Positions 11,101 through 19,818 are shown, numbered from the stretch's first letter. The stretch is 64,000 nucleotides of DNA from Hyalella azteca (GCF_000764305.2 NW_025939655.1:124001-188000), one strand, 5' to 3'. Notes: a model not told the origin generated them from the sequence alone. Made by a program: numbers and translations.

Positions 11101-14100
11101 TGTTTTGCTTATTCACACACCCTGACAGATGAAAATGTGCTTCATCACTAAAAAACACAAGTGCGTTGTTAGGCAAGTTTTCAACGATGGCTTCACATGC
11201 CCTTTGTCGTGAAACAAAATCACGTGGATTTAGTTTTTGCACCACTGCCAGTTTGTAAGGGTGGAATTTTAAGTCTTGGTGCAGAATTCGCCTAACTGTG
11301 CGATCGGAAATTCTAAGCGCAGATGCATGTTTTCGTGCGGATCGCTTAGGTGATTGCAAAACCGCCTGCCTTACTCTCTCGACATTTTCTGGCGTCCTAG
11401 TGGTTTTGGAAGGACCTGGTTTTTGTTTCCACACACTGCCTGTATTCATAAAAGTATTCACCCACTGAACGATTGATGTACGACCAGGAACACGACCAGT
11501 GGGCGCGACATTAAACTGCCTCCTAAACGCACGCTGGGTTGCAACGATAGACCGGCCACTAGAAAAGTACACAGAGACTGCGAACGCGCGCTCCTCTCTC
11601 GACCACTGCATGGTCGCAACTGAACTGAGTGGACGAAAAACTTCATAGCCCGCGCACCATATTGCGCATGGCGCCACCTTCCTAGGACTAATGGCCGCCA
11701 CGTGGCGCGCAATTCAAATAAGTAAGTTCCCGCGCCGCACCCTGTATTTAAATGTATTCATATCATTAGTCTGCTAATAGCGCAAGCTCACCAAGAATTT
11801 AAAGGCAAAAATATTTAACTAATTAAAAGTTATTTCAGCACATCTTTATGAGAACGTTTTGGAGACCAGATATTTATTAAATGTATTTATTCCTCATGTA
11901 TATTATTTCTACATAACAATATATAACAAAAAAAACACGAAATTCAATATTTTTCAATTTTTTTAAGGAATAATATAATAATTTGAAAAATTTACATATC
12001 AATTTAAATACAAAATTTTCTTCGCCAGCTTTATTAGCAGTTAATATAAGAGCAATCCTTGTTTTCACAGAAATATCGTTGATTTTCTTTTTTACGATAA
12101 AATTCTTATCTAATTCGCGATTTCAACAGCCAGTTGATGATAATTTCATCAACCAGTTGATAATTTAAACAGCCAGTTGATGATAATTTCAACAACCAGT
12201 TGATGATAATTTCAACAACCAGTTGATGATAATTTCAACAACCAGTTGATGATAATTTCAACAACCAGTTGATGATACTCTTACATTGCTCGATGACGAG
12301 CGACTGTAGCTTGACAAACGCAAATGCCTGGTCACATGTCGACAATTTGATATTAAATATGTTCGTGAATTTTCTCAATAATTAATTAAGTTTATTCAAT
12401 TTAAATTCTTACAACAAATTAACTTTACATTATTAAGACTTAAAAGCGAAACGTATACTCAGTCGGTATATAGACCCATTAACTGATTCATGATGGATAG
12501 CTGAGTGTTAATATGCCTCTACCAGGGGTTAAGGGTTAAGTTTTAAGGGTTATACCATAGGGTTTAGAGACCAATCTCAAACATTTGTTAATGGTCCGCA
12601 GATAACAACCCTCGCCCGACTAACACATTCTGTAAAATACAGAAATACATCCATACAACTACACGCTACACATGCACTCAGGAAAATTGATGGTTAATAG
12701 TGTTCAAATAGTGACACACTTTTTGCGTCCACCACTGACACTGTCTTTTTCGGACCAGTGTTCACAGGCTGATTCACACAGGGGGCGAAAAACCGCATCG
12801 CTATTTTGACAAAATCTCACCCATTTCTTTGTTTGTGTGCTCCTGCCACAGATGTACACGTGCGGGGCATCATGGTCGCACTTCACTATTAAAAGCAACG
12901 CATCGATATTTAGACGATATTTTGCATCGATATTTAGATAAGTCTCACCTATTTCTCTGCGTGTCACAGACGTAGACGTGCGGCGCATCAAAGTAACGCT
13001 GGGAGGTATGCGTCGTTACCACACACTGAGTCACAGCCTGCAGGCACTAACCTGGCACCATCTGTGCGTGACGCTCGACCATCTGAGCGGACGGTCGGTC
13101 TCCTACCTGAACGGCGTCCCGCAGGACCGCCATCTGGCCGAAACCGTCCCGAAGGTCTATGGATCCAGGATCAAGATCGGGGCCGGGGACGCTGCGAGTA
13201 ACTTTCATGGGGAACTCACGCAGGTTTGAAAACGTCTTCGTGGACAGTTTTGTAATAGTAATCGCCTTTTAGTGATCGTAATTCTTTTTCTTTTTTATAG
13301 GAAGATGCACTATATAGTTAGCACTTAATGTTATCGGCAAGTTATTCGTTGATCGCGAGAGTGAATTTATTATCGGTGCGAATTTCATTGTGAAAGCGAG
13401 ACTTCAGTTCTTGCTTAAATTTTTTGGACGAAATCGATGGTTTATTATGGTGAGTCAATGGAAATTTTGGGAATTGAAAATACAAATTACTATAACAAAA
13501 TTCCACGAGAATCAAGATTCTATTTTCGCGAAATTATTAATTTGTGGAAAATTAAAGTGACCGGTTTTCAGGTTAGCGTATTGCAGAAAAATTCCCACAA
13601 GTGAACTGGCCGCATTTGAGAATGTAAATAATTTGCGTCAAATATCTCATATCAAACAAACTTCTTTTTTGTTCGTTGTTTGGCAAGGAAAAAATCTGTG
13701 TTTTTTTTTTATTTTGAAACAATAATCTTTGTAGTTGTCTTGTATAATAAATCGACTCTCTTTCGTCAGGTCAACATCTGGAACAGGACTTTATCAGATG
13801 AAGAGATCGCCTCTTTGTCGTCGTGCAACTCTGACCAAGAAGGAGACTTGATCGCTTGGTCGAGCGACTGGATAAGCCACGGCAAGGTTACTGCATCAAG
13901 AGCATCTTCTAATTTCTTTTGCAAGACTGTCTTTGACCCGAAATTCTATTTGTTTCATCCGATGAGGCTATACCACGGCTTCACTTTGTGCGAAGGCTTA
14001 GGAGGACATCTTCCGACACCTGAGAACAGCTCCAGCCTCAGCACGTATCAGAAAGCGGTCCTGGATCTATCAGTTGGCCAGAGCCTCCAATGTGAAGGAT

Positions 14101-17100
14101 ACTGGATAGGAGCCACGGACGAAAAAGATGAAGGCTACTGGACGAGGATGACGGACAATAAAGTGATCACACCTCAATGGAAGCTTAATGAACCTGATGG
14201 AGGAACCGTTCAGAATTGCGCGCTAGGTACTTTAGAAACAGACTTAGCGGTTAAAGATATTCCTTGTGATGGGAAGCAGTGCGTGTTGTGTGTTGTGCCA
14301 AAGCTCCCCTTCTGGTCCCTTCTAGGAGCTTGCCAAATACACGACAGAAACAGACTCTTTGCTCCTGTTCAACGGACTGCAGGTGAACTCGTTTTCGAAG
14401 GTTATTCATTTTACAGCATTGAAAAACGAAACAACACGTGGCATTGGCTTGAAAAAACTGCAGCAAGCGAGAATCTAACTATTGCAAAATTAATCTCCGG
14501 GTCTAGCATCAAAAAGTCGTGGCCGATCGGGCGGCATTCATGGCAGTTTGAAATGTCCGTATGCGATGAAGAGCCTGGTGAAATACGCACCCTGTTGCTG
14601 TCCCCTTGCCGCGACGGCCATTTCACCTGCGATGACGCCACTTGCATACCCCTTTTCCAAAGATGTGACCTCAAACCTGACTGCAGGGACGGTAGCGATG
14701 AAAAGGACTGCCGTTTGGTTCAGTTTCCAGTGACCTACAGGTCGGACATCCCCCCTGCAGCGTTAGGGACAGAAAACCCCTTGCAGGTCGCGCTACAGGT
14801 GACCATAGAGAGTGCTGATATCAACACGGCGTCCATGATGATGCATGTCAACTACAACCTCACCATGACTTGGAGTGATCAGAGGCTGGAGTTCCTCAAC
14901 CTCAACGAAGACAGAACCCTGAACAGGTGAGAACCTTTCTTGGATTACGATTGAGAATAGGTTTAGCAAAAGGATTTAACTTGATAATATATACATGAGG
15001 GTATATAATAGATTATGTTGAATCGTATAATTAATTTATCATCTAATGTTCTCTTCTTGTATTCAGATAATCAAATAACCTTTGAGTGTTTGTGCAAACA
15101 TAACACATATCCCATCACTAAACATGTATCAAATTTAACGAAGCCGTAGTTTTCAGTAAAGTTGTAGGTTAAAAAAATTTTTGATTTTCACGACAGAGTG
15201 AAGCAGGAGACTGTGGAGAAGGTCTGGGTGCCTGTGGTGGACTTCACCAACACTAAAGGCAACCACTACACCTTGGCAGACCACGAGTCTACCATGATGG
15301 TCAACATGCAGAGTCTGCCTTACATGGGCGACGACTCTCACGCCGAAGAAGGTCTGTAGCACTTCAGTTTAGTATCTTTTTATTCAAATATCAGCCTGCA
15401 AAAAAAAATATTCCTTTCCTATCGTAATATTTCTACAATACAATATCCTTTTGGTAATCCATTTTCACGGTATTTTTTTGAAAAATTCTGGTAAAAAACA
15501 GTAATCCTTGTTGAGATGAAATTTTTGAAGGATTCAAATATAACGTATTCTATTTAAATATAACGTATTCAAATATTCTATGACATATTAGACTTCGAAA
15601 AGCGTATAGAGAATTTTACGAACAACAATTATTTTCTGTCAGAAAAATCTATTATATAAATTATTTAATAAATCCTAATCGTGCGGATGACCGTGGCTGG
15701 ATGAGCCTCATGCGGGAAAAATATTTCTCTCAATTTATAAAGTAAATAAGATAAATTAGCTAATAGTTAACTCCTTTATTTAATGTATATGTAGGGAAAC
15801 GTACGGAAATTTTCACTAAAATTCGTGACACGCTCATCTGTAACTGTATTTAATGAAGGAATTTATTGAAAGCTTGCGTTATTTATTGAATTTATTGAAA
15901 AGAACAATAATAATCATAATTTATTTCCATAATTTTAATCTCGTAATAATTTTTTGACTTATGAGCAGTTGAGCACCCTCTGAATTTAACGCAACATTTA
16001 TGTTTCAAGCAACATTTCTACAGCATCAGGCACAAAAACTTTTTCTCGCCTCTCACTTAACCACGCTTACAATTTCCTTCACACAGAATATTATTATTCA
16101 TAATTTTGATCTTAGAGTAAGTTTTGAATTTTAGATTTTTTTTTATGTTAAAGAAAACATATTTCTCGCACGCAAAGGACTCTTGATTTATCTGGAGAAC
16201 CGCCCAGTGTTCGGAGTCTCTGCATTAACATGCACAGCTCACTATTCTGTTGTCGGAGAACAGCCCAGTGTTCGGAGTCTCTGCATTAACATGCACAGCT
16301 CACTATTCTGTTGTCGGAGAACAGCCCAGTGTTTGGAGTCTCTGCATTAACATGCACAGCTCACTATNTAAGCAGGCGAGTGCTATACTTCCATAAGCAG
16401 GCGAGTGCTATACTTCCTTCGATAAGCAGGCGAGTGTTATACTTCCATAAGCAGGCAAGTGCTATATATATACTTACATAAGCAGGCAAGTGCTACCCAT
16501 TCGATAAGCAGGCAAGTGTTATACTTCCATAAGCAGGCAAGTGTTATACTTCCATAAGCAGGCAAGTGTTATACTTCCATAAGCAGGCGAGTGTTATGTT
16601 TCTATTAGACGGCAAACTCGAGGAATTTGCGGAAATTTGGGCAAATTATTGGAATTTTAACGAAAACGTCAACATCAGTATTGAGCAATTATATTTCGTC
16701 GAGCTTTATGCCGAAATCAGAGGCGAATTTAAACAAATAACGATGTACATCTCATGCCGAATACTACAACGCTTAAACTCCCAGAAACCATGTGTAGATT
16801 AAAAATAGTTGTCTCTTAATTCCGGAATTCTTTCTTACTTAAATAACTTGAATTTTTCTAGAATTTTTTTCTGTCAGGCGGTCTGAGTCAGACGGTCTGA
16901 GTCAGGCGGTTTTTTTTTTTCTGTCAGGCGGTCTAATATGAATTTTTCTAGACCCTGTGGGCGACCTAGCAAATCATAACGTATTTTTCAATTTTTTTCT
17001 GGAATTATTTCAATTACTGAAAATAATGTTTTACACGTCAGGGCTGCGAGATGGAGCTGACGATGTTGTCGGCGTCGTCACGCATGCTTCAGTTCGACGA

Positions 17101-19177
17101 GGTGGCGACCGCAGCGACGTTTTCAGGCAACCGGCACCTCATCGAGTACACTGTCGGCGACGTGCAGCTGCACTTCCAGAATGATAAGGACTTCGCGGTG
17201 CTCATTGTTGAGGGTAAGTGATCAGAGGGTACACACTTACCCTTACTTGCCCTCACGTACCCCATCTACCCTCAATTAACCTCATATCGGTCGAAGTTCA
17301 AACTTATCCTCACTTTCCCCCACTTGCCCTCACCCTCACTTACTCCCACCCTCACTTACCCTCATATCTGTTCAAGTTCTCACTTACCCTCACTTACTCA
17401 CACTAACTCATATCTATCAAACTCACTCATATCTATCGAAGTTCTCACTTACTCCACTTGCCCTCATATATACTGAACTTCTCACTTGCTCATATGAGCC
17501 AAACTGCTCAAATACTATGACTTACTTTCACCCTCACTAACCCTCACTTACCTTACTTACCCTCACTTACCCTCACCCTTACCTACCCTTATATATGCCA
17601 CAGTTCTCGCCTACCCTAACTTGCCCCCACATATGCAGAAGTTTTCACTTACATACATGCCAAACTGCTCACTTAACTTCATATATGCCACAGTTGTAAT
17701 ATTTCAGTAGTGTTCCGTCGCTATGATATTTAATAATATAAATTGTTCATGATACACTTGTTGATTTTCTCACACCTACTAACTTACAGAGATCGTGTCT
17801 ACCATTCATTTCTAAAATTTCATTTCTAAATTTCCAGTAAAGCCGCTCATTATTTATGAATTCATCCCTCACTTTTCAGTTGAGCTTGCCAGGCGTGCCG
17901 GGTTCATTCTTATGAACGTGTACATCCCTTCGATGTGCCTCTTGGTGATCAGCTACTTAACCCTGTACTTCAAACCTGCCATCTTCCAAGTCCGCATGTT
18001 GGGGTCCCTTACAACCCTTCTGGTGATGGCTACTCTCTTCACTCAGGTACTCATCTTGTAGTATGTCTGATTCACTAGCAACCCTACTGGTGAAGGCTAC
18101 TCTCTTCGCTCAGGTACTCATCTTGTAGTATGTCTGATATGTCTGATTCACTAACAACCCTGCTGGTGATGGCTACTCTCTTCACTCAGGTACTCATCTT
18201 GTAGTATGTCTGATTAACTAACAACCCTGCTGGTGATGGCTACTCTAATAACACAGGTGACCTTATAATTATGAAATGTCAAAACCGTTGATTCACTATG
18301 AATTAAGTAGAAGGTTCATATAACCCCAAATGTTTATTCACATACTCGCTTAGAATACGCAACAAAGCCCCTATTTAATTCTTTACATTAATAATAACTT
18401 TGTATCGCATTCCGTTTGCAGGCGTCTAGCCAGCTGCCAAAATCCTCATACTTTAAGCTGGTGGATGTGTGGCTCTTATCCAGCATCCTAATCATCTTCA
18501 CCATCATCGTGTTCCACGCCATCATCGACCGGCTTCAGGACACACCAAAACCTGCTATTCCCAAGCACCCTCTATCAGCCATCATCATCAAGCCAGACTT
18601 GGGAGGTCACAACCGAACCTTCAAATCAAAAACCGCCCACAAAGGATCCCTTGTTTCTGTAAAACCTCCCTCCCGGTCCAGGTCCAGAGGCAGCCAAGTT
18701 TCCTCAGCTTTTTCCAGGAATTCTTTAGATGCCGCCCGAGGGTCAGTCCCAGGTTCTCCAGAACTGGAGGCTCAAGAACTCGTTACCACCTTCGCCCACC
18801 TCGGAGTGGACAACGGAAGCCCTTCGTCGTCCAAAACTCCCGAAGAAGTGGCACGAAAGCGACCAACCGGCACGGTGGGATCGGATCTAGTGGTACCCAC
18901 AGAAAATATGTTGGGTCAAACCTACCGGGAACAGCAGACACCTAAGAACGGGGACTCTTTCGTTGATATGGAGAGAGGGAACCCTGAAACTGAGGATTTG
19001 GATGCCGATGTCAGCAAAGCTATTCTCCAGAGGGGCATCGAATGGAGGTTCTGGAAATGGTCGTTCAAAGAAGTTGACAAATGCAAGACCATGATAATCA
19101 CCTCGAGAATAGTAGTATTTTTAATGGTACTTGTGTTCAACATAGTCTATTGGAGCGTAGCTTTGACCTCCGAATAA
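8104..19177 (+). CDS. Cys-loop ligand-gated ion channel with pentraxin, C-type lectin and LDLa ectodomain (gene span, exons 1-9)
   Basis: Predicted cell-surface receptor channel of at least 978 residues plus one missing exon. Domains in order: signal peptide (about 1-22), pentraxin/LamG-like (about 35-210), C-type lectin (about 227-354), an unnamed 100-residue segment, LDLa (about 456-490), Cys-loop ligand-binding domain (from about 510), four membrane segments, and a long M3-M4 cytoplasmic loop. All placed introns are GT-AG and join in phase except exon 5 to exon 7, where phase 1 meets phase 0. This proves that an exon of length 3k+2 is absent. The expected first half of the Cys-loop (C...YPFD.Q) cannot be found between 15352 and 17041, where an N marks a gap. 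M2 has R at 0' and L at 9', lacks the GE of cation channels, and also lacks the PA of typical anion channels. The post-M2 LPKSSYFKLVDVW resembles glycine/GABA-type subunits. The ligand is unknown; the sugar- and lipoprotein-type modules suggest an extracellular macromolecular partner. I have an unverified impression that similar predicted proteins exist in other crustaceans. Confidence 0.85.
8171..8925. repeat. 15-bp minisatellite in intron 1
   Basis: About 50 units of GGTGATGTTGACAGG run from the first bases of intron 1. The donor itself (GTTGACGGTGGGTTGACAGG) looks like a unit, so the array seems to have grown out of the splice junction. Long open frames on both strands here are artefacts of a 15-bp unit lacking stops. 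Confidence 0.9.
8926..9798. other. Remainder of intron 1
   Basis: AT-rich. A roughly 90-bp segment around 9425-9530 recurs at about 9650-9745, flanking a (TCTG)n tract at 9560-9590 and a GC-richer island. It looks like a duplication or an insertion between direct repeats. The acceptor CCCCCGCAGCAG is a tandem NAGNAG. Confidence 0.55.
9799..10005 (+). CDS. Channel gene exon 2: first half of pentraxin domain
   Basis: Enters in phase 1 after CCCCCGCAG (an alternative start at 9802 uses the second AG) and ends ATAG|GTGAGG in phase 1. It encodes the first pentraxin cysteine in SLSVCSRVRFF and the strand WEHSRYIQLTH. The 3' end of this exon with its donor is repeated downstream at about 10100, 10210 and, in decayed form, 10360. 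Confidence 0.8.
9963..10392 (+). repeat. Tandem copies of the exon 2 3' end and donor site
   Basis: The block encoding QLTHxPSNEHTLQI plus the ATAG|GTGAGG donor appears at 9963, again at 10100 (one amino-acid change, M to L) and at about 10210 (donor GTGCGT). The fourth copy at about 10360-10392 keeps only GATAGGTGCGTCAATAG. Copies are 137, 110 and about 125 bp apart and include intron-derived sequence. Confidence 0.85.
10411..11744 (-). mobile_element. Complete Tc1/mariner-superfamily element inside intron 2
   Basis: The 1334-bp element is bounded by inverted repeats of about 24 bp beginning CAGGGTGCGGCG, with one internal mismatch (GTGGG versus GCGGG). TA lies directly outside each end (10409-10410 and 11745-11746), the superfamily's target duplication. 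The single ORF is antisense to the host gene. Nearly identical ends and an unbroken ORF suggest a fairly recent insertion. Confidence 0.92.
10538..11611 (-). CDS. Tc1/mariner-superfamily transposase, intact
   Basis: Cut-and-paste DDE/D transposase of 357 residues if it starts at the methionine of MQWSREERAFAV, which matches the usual start of this insect and crustacean group. The frame is open for a further 30 codons upstream to 11701. Two N-terminal helix-turn-helix segments (about residues 10-50 and 75-115) precede the catalytic core. Putative catalytic acids lie in FFSDEAHFHL (D156), WFQQDGATAH (D248) and ARSPDLAPCD (D285). By my count 36 residues separate the second and third, so it is a DD36D-type spacing rather than canonical DD34D. 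There are no stops or frameshifts. It lies within its own terminal repeats, antisense in intron 2 of the channel gene. Confidence 0.92.
   Translation of the reverse strand: MQWSREERAFAVSVYFSSGRSIVATQRAFRRQFNVAPTGRVPGRTSIVQWVNTFMNTGSVWKQKPGPSKTTRTPENVERVRQAVLQSPKRSARKHASALRISDRTVRRILHQDLKFHPYKLAVVQKLNPRDFVSRQRACEAIVENLPNNALVFFSDEAHFHLSGCVNKQNMRYWSGVNPRELHEKPLHAERVTVWCALSRTGIIGPWFFEENDRAVTVTSERYIQMIQEFFLPKLDELGVRNVWFQQDGATAHTARASMALLREHFPQRVISLRGDLQWPARSPDLAPCDYFLWGYLKSLVYTNRPRTLAELKNNIRVAIADIGPDMLEKVERNFRSRLTKCIEQHGGHLQDVIFKN
11747..12674. other. Remainder of intron 2, with a 24-bp tandem repeat
   Basis: AT-rich sequence containing five to six units of CAGTTGATGATAATTTCAAC at about 12128-12275, plus a short GGGTTAAGGGTTAAG stretch at 12525-12545. 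No exon was recognised. Confidence 0.6.
12675..12964 (-). mobile_element. MITE copy D with a duplicated right end abutting exon 3
   Basis: Opens with CACTCAGGAAAATTGATGG. The family's closing motif (TCTCAY...ATTTCTYTG) occurs twice, at about 12815-12838 and 12941-12964. Each is followed within about 15 bp by CACAG and a copy of the exon 3 start. The second is the working acceptor. The MITE end plus exon start therefore appears to have been tandemly duplicated. Confidence 0.6.
12970..13223 (+). CDS. Channel gene exon 3: central pentraxin domain
   Basis: The acceptor TGTCACAG precedes A12970; the two leading bases complete an aspartate codon with exon 2. It encodes the second conserved pentraxin cysteine in TWHHLCVTLD and the core YLNGVPQDR. 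It ends CAG|GTTTGA in phase 0. Confidence 0.85.
13224..13769. other. Intron 3
   Basis: Ordinary AT-rich intron from GTTTGA to a good acceptor, CTCTCTTTCGTCAG. Nothing else was recognised. Confidence 0.75.
13770..14926 (+). CDS. Channel gene exon 4: pentraxin end, C-type lectin, LDLa, start of ligand-binding domain
   Basis: A 1157-nt exon. It begins VNIWNRTLSDEEI, the typical last strand of pentraxins. The C-type lectin fold follows with a conserved WIGATDEKDEGYW and paired cysteines; the sugar-binding EPN is EPD (NEPDGG) and the WND motif is absent. A 100-residue segment of no family I know follows. LDLa then has six cysteines and the calcium cage D..DGSDEKDC. The exon closes with the first strands of the Cys-loop receptor domain, including LTMTWSDQRLEFLNL. 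It ends AACAG|GTGAGA in phase 2. Confidence 0.92.
14927..15196. other. Intron 4
   Basis: AT-rich intron, GTGAGA to TTTTCACGACAG. Nothing else was recognised. Confidence 0.75.
15197..15351 (+). CDS. Channel gene exon 5: ligand-binding domain
   Basis: The first base completes an arginine codon. It encodes EKVWVPVVDFTN and the stretch to DDSHAEE, the usual region just before the YPG and Cys-loop segment. It ends GAAG|GTCTGT in phase 1, which does not fit exon 7. Confidence 0.88.
15352..16180. other. Part of intron 5, no exon found
   Basis: AT-rich DNA read in all frames for the expected YPFD.Q motif; none was seen. Confidence 0.6.
16195..16367. repeat. About 62-bp tandem repeat ending at an N
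   Basis: Three near-identical units containing CCCAGTGTTCGGAGTCTCTG and CATGCACAGCTCACTAT. The third copy is cut off at the undetermined base at 16367. Confidence 0.85.
16367..16367. other. Undetermined base, probable collapsed assembly gap
   Basis: A single N joins two unrelated tandem arrays. It falls within the interval that must contain the missing Cys-loop exon. Confidence 0.75.
16368..16600. repeat. 24-25-bp minisatellite
   Basis: About nine units of TAAGCAGGCGAGTGCTATAC plus CTTCCA, with G/A variation in GGCGAG versus GGCAAG. It starts immediately after the N. Confidence 0.85.
16601..17041. other. Distal part of the intron before exon 7
   Basis: Contains repeated TCTGTCAGGCGGTCTGA units at 16870-16935 and an unrecognised open stretch at 16594-16801. 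The Cys-loop exon was not found. It ends in the acceptor TTTTACACGTCAG. Confidence 0.55.
17042..17213 (+). CDS. Channel gene exon 7: second half of Cys-loop to pre-M1
   Basis: Starts in phase 0 with GCEMELTMLSASS; its cysteine is the second cysteine of the Cys-loop. It continues through FSGNRHLIEYTVGDVQLHF and ends GAGG|GTAAGTG in phase 1. Exon numbering leaves 6 for the missing exon. Confidence 0.88.
17222..17690. repeat. CTTACCCTCACT-rich array, antisense to the exon 7 donor
   Basis: Irregular units built on CTCACTTACCCTCA fill the intron from just inside the donor. TCACTTACCCTCA is the exact reverse complement of the exon 7 donor sequence TGAGGGTAAGTGA, so several units could pair with it. 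Confidence 0.8.
17880..18046 (+). CDS. Channel gene exon 8: M1 and M2 membrane segments
   Basis: The acceptor CACTTTTCAG leads into VELARRAGF. M1 is about ILMNVYIPSMCLLVISYLTL and M2 about MLGSLTTLLVMATLFTQ. It ends CACTCAG|GTACTC in phase 0. The charged ring residue at 0' is R; there is no glutamate at -1'. Confidence 0.92.
18011..18256 (+). repeat. Tandem copies of the exon 8 3' end and donor site
   Basis: The block encoding TTLLVMATLFTQ plus GTACTCATCTTGTAGTATG recurs at 18011, 18078 and 18154. A fourth copy, altered at its 3' end (CTCTAATAACACAGGTGACC), starts at 18221. The downstream copies keep coding-like sequence and a GT donor. Confidence 0.9.
18422..19177 (+). CDS. Channel gene exon 9: M3, cytoplasmic loop, M4, stop
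   Basis: Starts ASSQLPKSSYFKLVDVW. M3 is about LLSSILIIFTIIVFHAI. A loop of roughly 170 residues rich in S, P, K and R follows, with SRSRSRGSQ-like stretches that could be phosphorylation sites. M4 is about IVVFLMVLVFNIVYWSVAL. The stop TAA is at 19175-19177, leaving a very short extracellular tail TSE, as usual for the family. Confidence 0.93.
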   Translation, partial: ASSQLPKSSYFKLVDVWLLSSILIIFTIIVFHAIIDRLQDTPKPAIPKHPLSAIIIKPDLGGHNRTFKSKTAHKGSLVSVKPPSRSRSRGSQVSSAFSRNSLDAARGSVPGSPELEAQELVTTFAHLGVDNGSPSSSKTPEEVARKRPTGTVGSDLVVPTENMLGQTYREQQTPKNGDSFVDMERGNPETEDLDADVSKAILQRGIEWRFWKWSFKEVDKCKTMIITSRIVVFLMVLVFNIVYWSVALTSE

Positions 19178-19559
19178 GAAGTGGAAGCAGTAAAGTTTTG
19201 TCTTAATCTGAAGTAAGAGGATACAAGTGATTTAATGGTTAAGCTCATGAAATACGATTCTTCGGTCAGTTTTGCGCACATTCAGGCATCTTATAATGTA
19301 ACCGCAACCATATCACATATTTTTTAAATATATTGTTCAGTATTGAGTGAATGAACAATTTTTCCATAAATGACCATTAAAATACCTCGGCTTTATACTT
19401 TTGATGAAGAAGATTAAGATTTACCATATATGCGTTATGGGTGATAATAATTTGTAAATAAATATAGATATTTATGGACTTAGCAGACCAATTAGTAACT
19501 TGCTAACGAGTTAGTGCATTTGTGGGACTAGATAGTTCGATGACGTATACTGAACTATT
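19178..19559. other. 3' flank of the channel gene
   Basis: Likely 3' untranslated region. An AATAAA at 19457-19462 is a candidate polyadenylation signal about 280 nt after the stop. Confidence 0.5.
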
Positions 19560-19564
19560 TTCAT

Positions 19565-19818
19565 CATTCATATATGTTCATCATGCATATGTTCATCATG
19601 CATACGTTCATCATGCATATGTTCATCATGCATATGTTCATCATGCATATGTTCATCATGCATGTGTTCATCATTCATATGTGTTCATCATGCATGTGTT
19701 CACCATGCATGTGTTCATCATTCATATATGTTCAGCATGCATATGTTCATCATGCATATGTTCATCATGCATATGTTCATCATGCATGTGTTCATCATGC
19801 ATATGTAGATCATGCATA
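19565..19818. repeat. 15-bp minisatellite GTTCATCATGCATAT
   Basis: About seventeen units with small variants. The 15-bp unit has no stop in two frames, which explains the histidine/methionine-rich open frames here. Confidence 0.9.

Noticed and set aside
16594..16801. Candidate for the missing Cys-loop exon
   Set aside because: The peptide (KLEEFAEIWANYWNF...) has no YPFD.Q or Cys-loop pattern and no fitting splice sites in phase.
18469..18945. 158-codon ORF overlapping channel exon 9
   Set aside because: A different frame over the well-supported M3 and cytoplasmic loop; no motifs.
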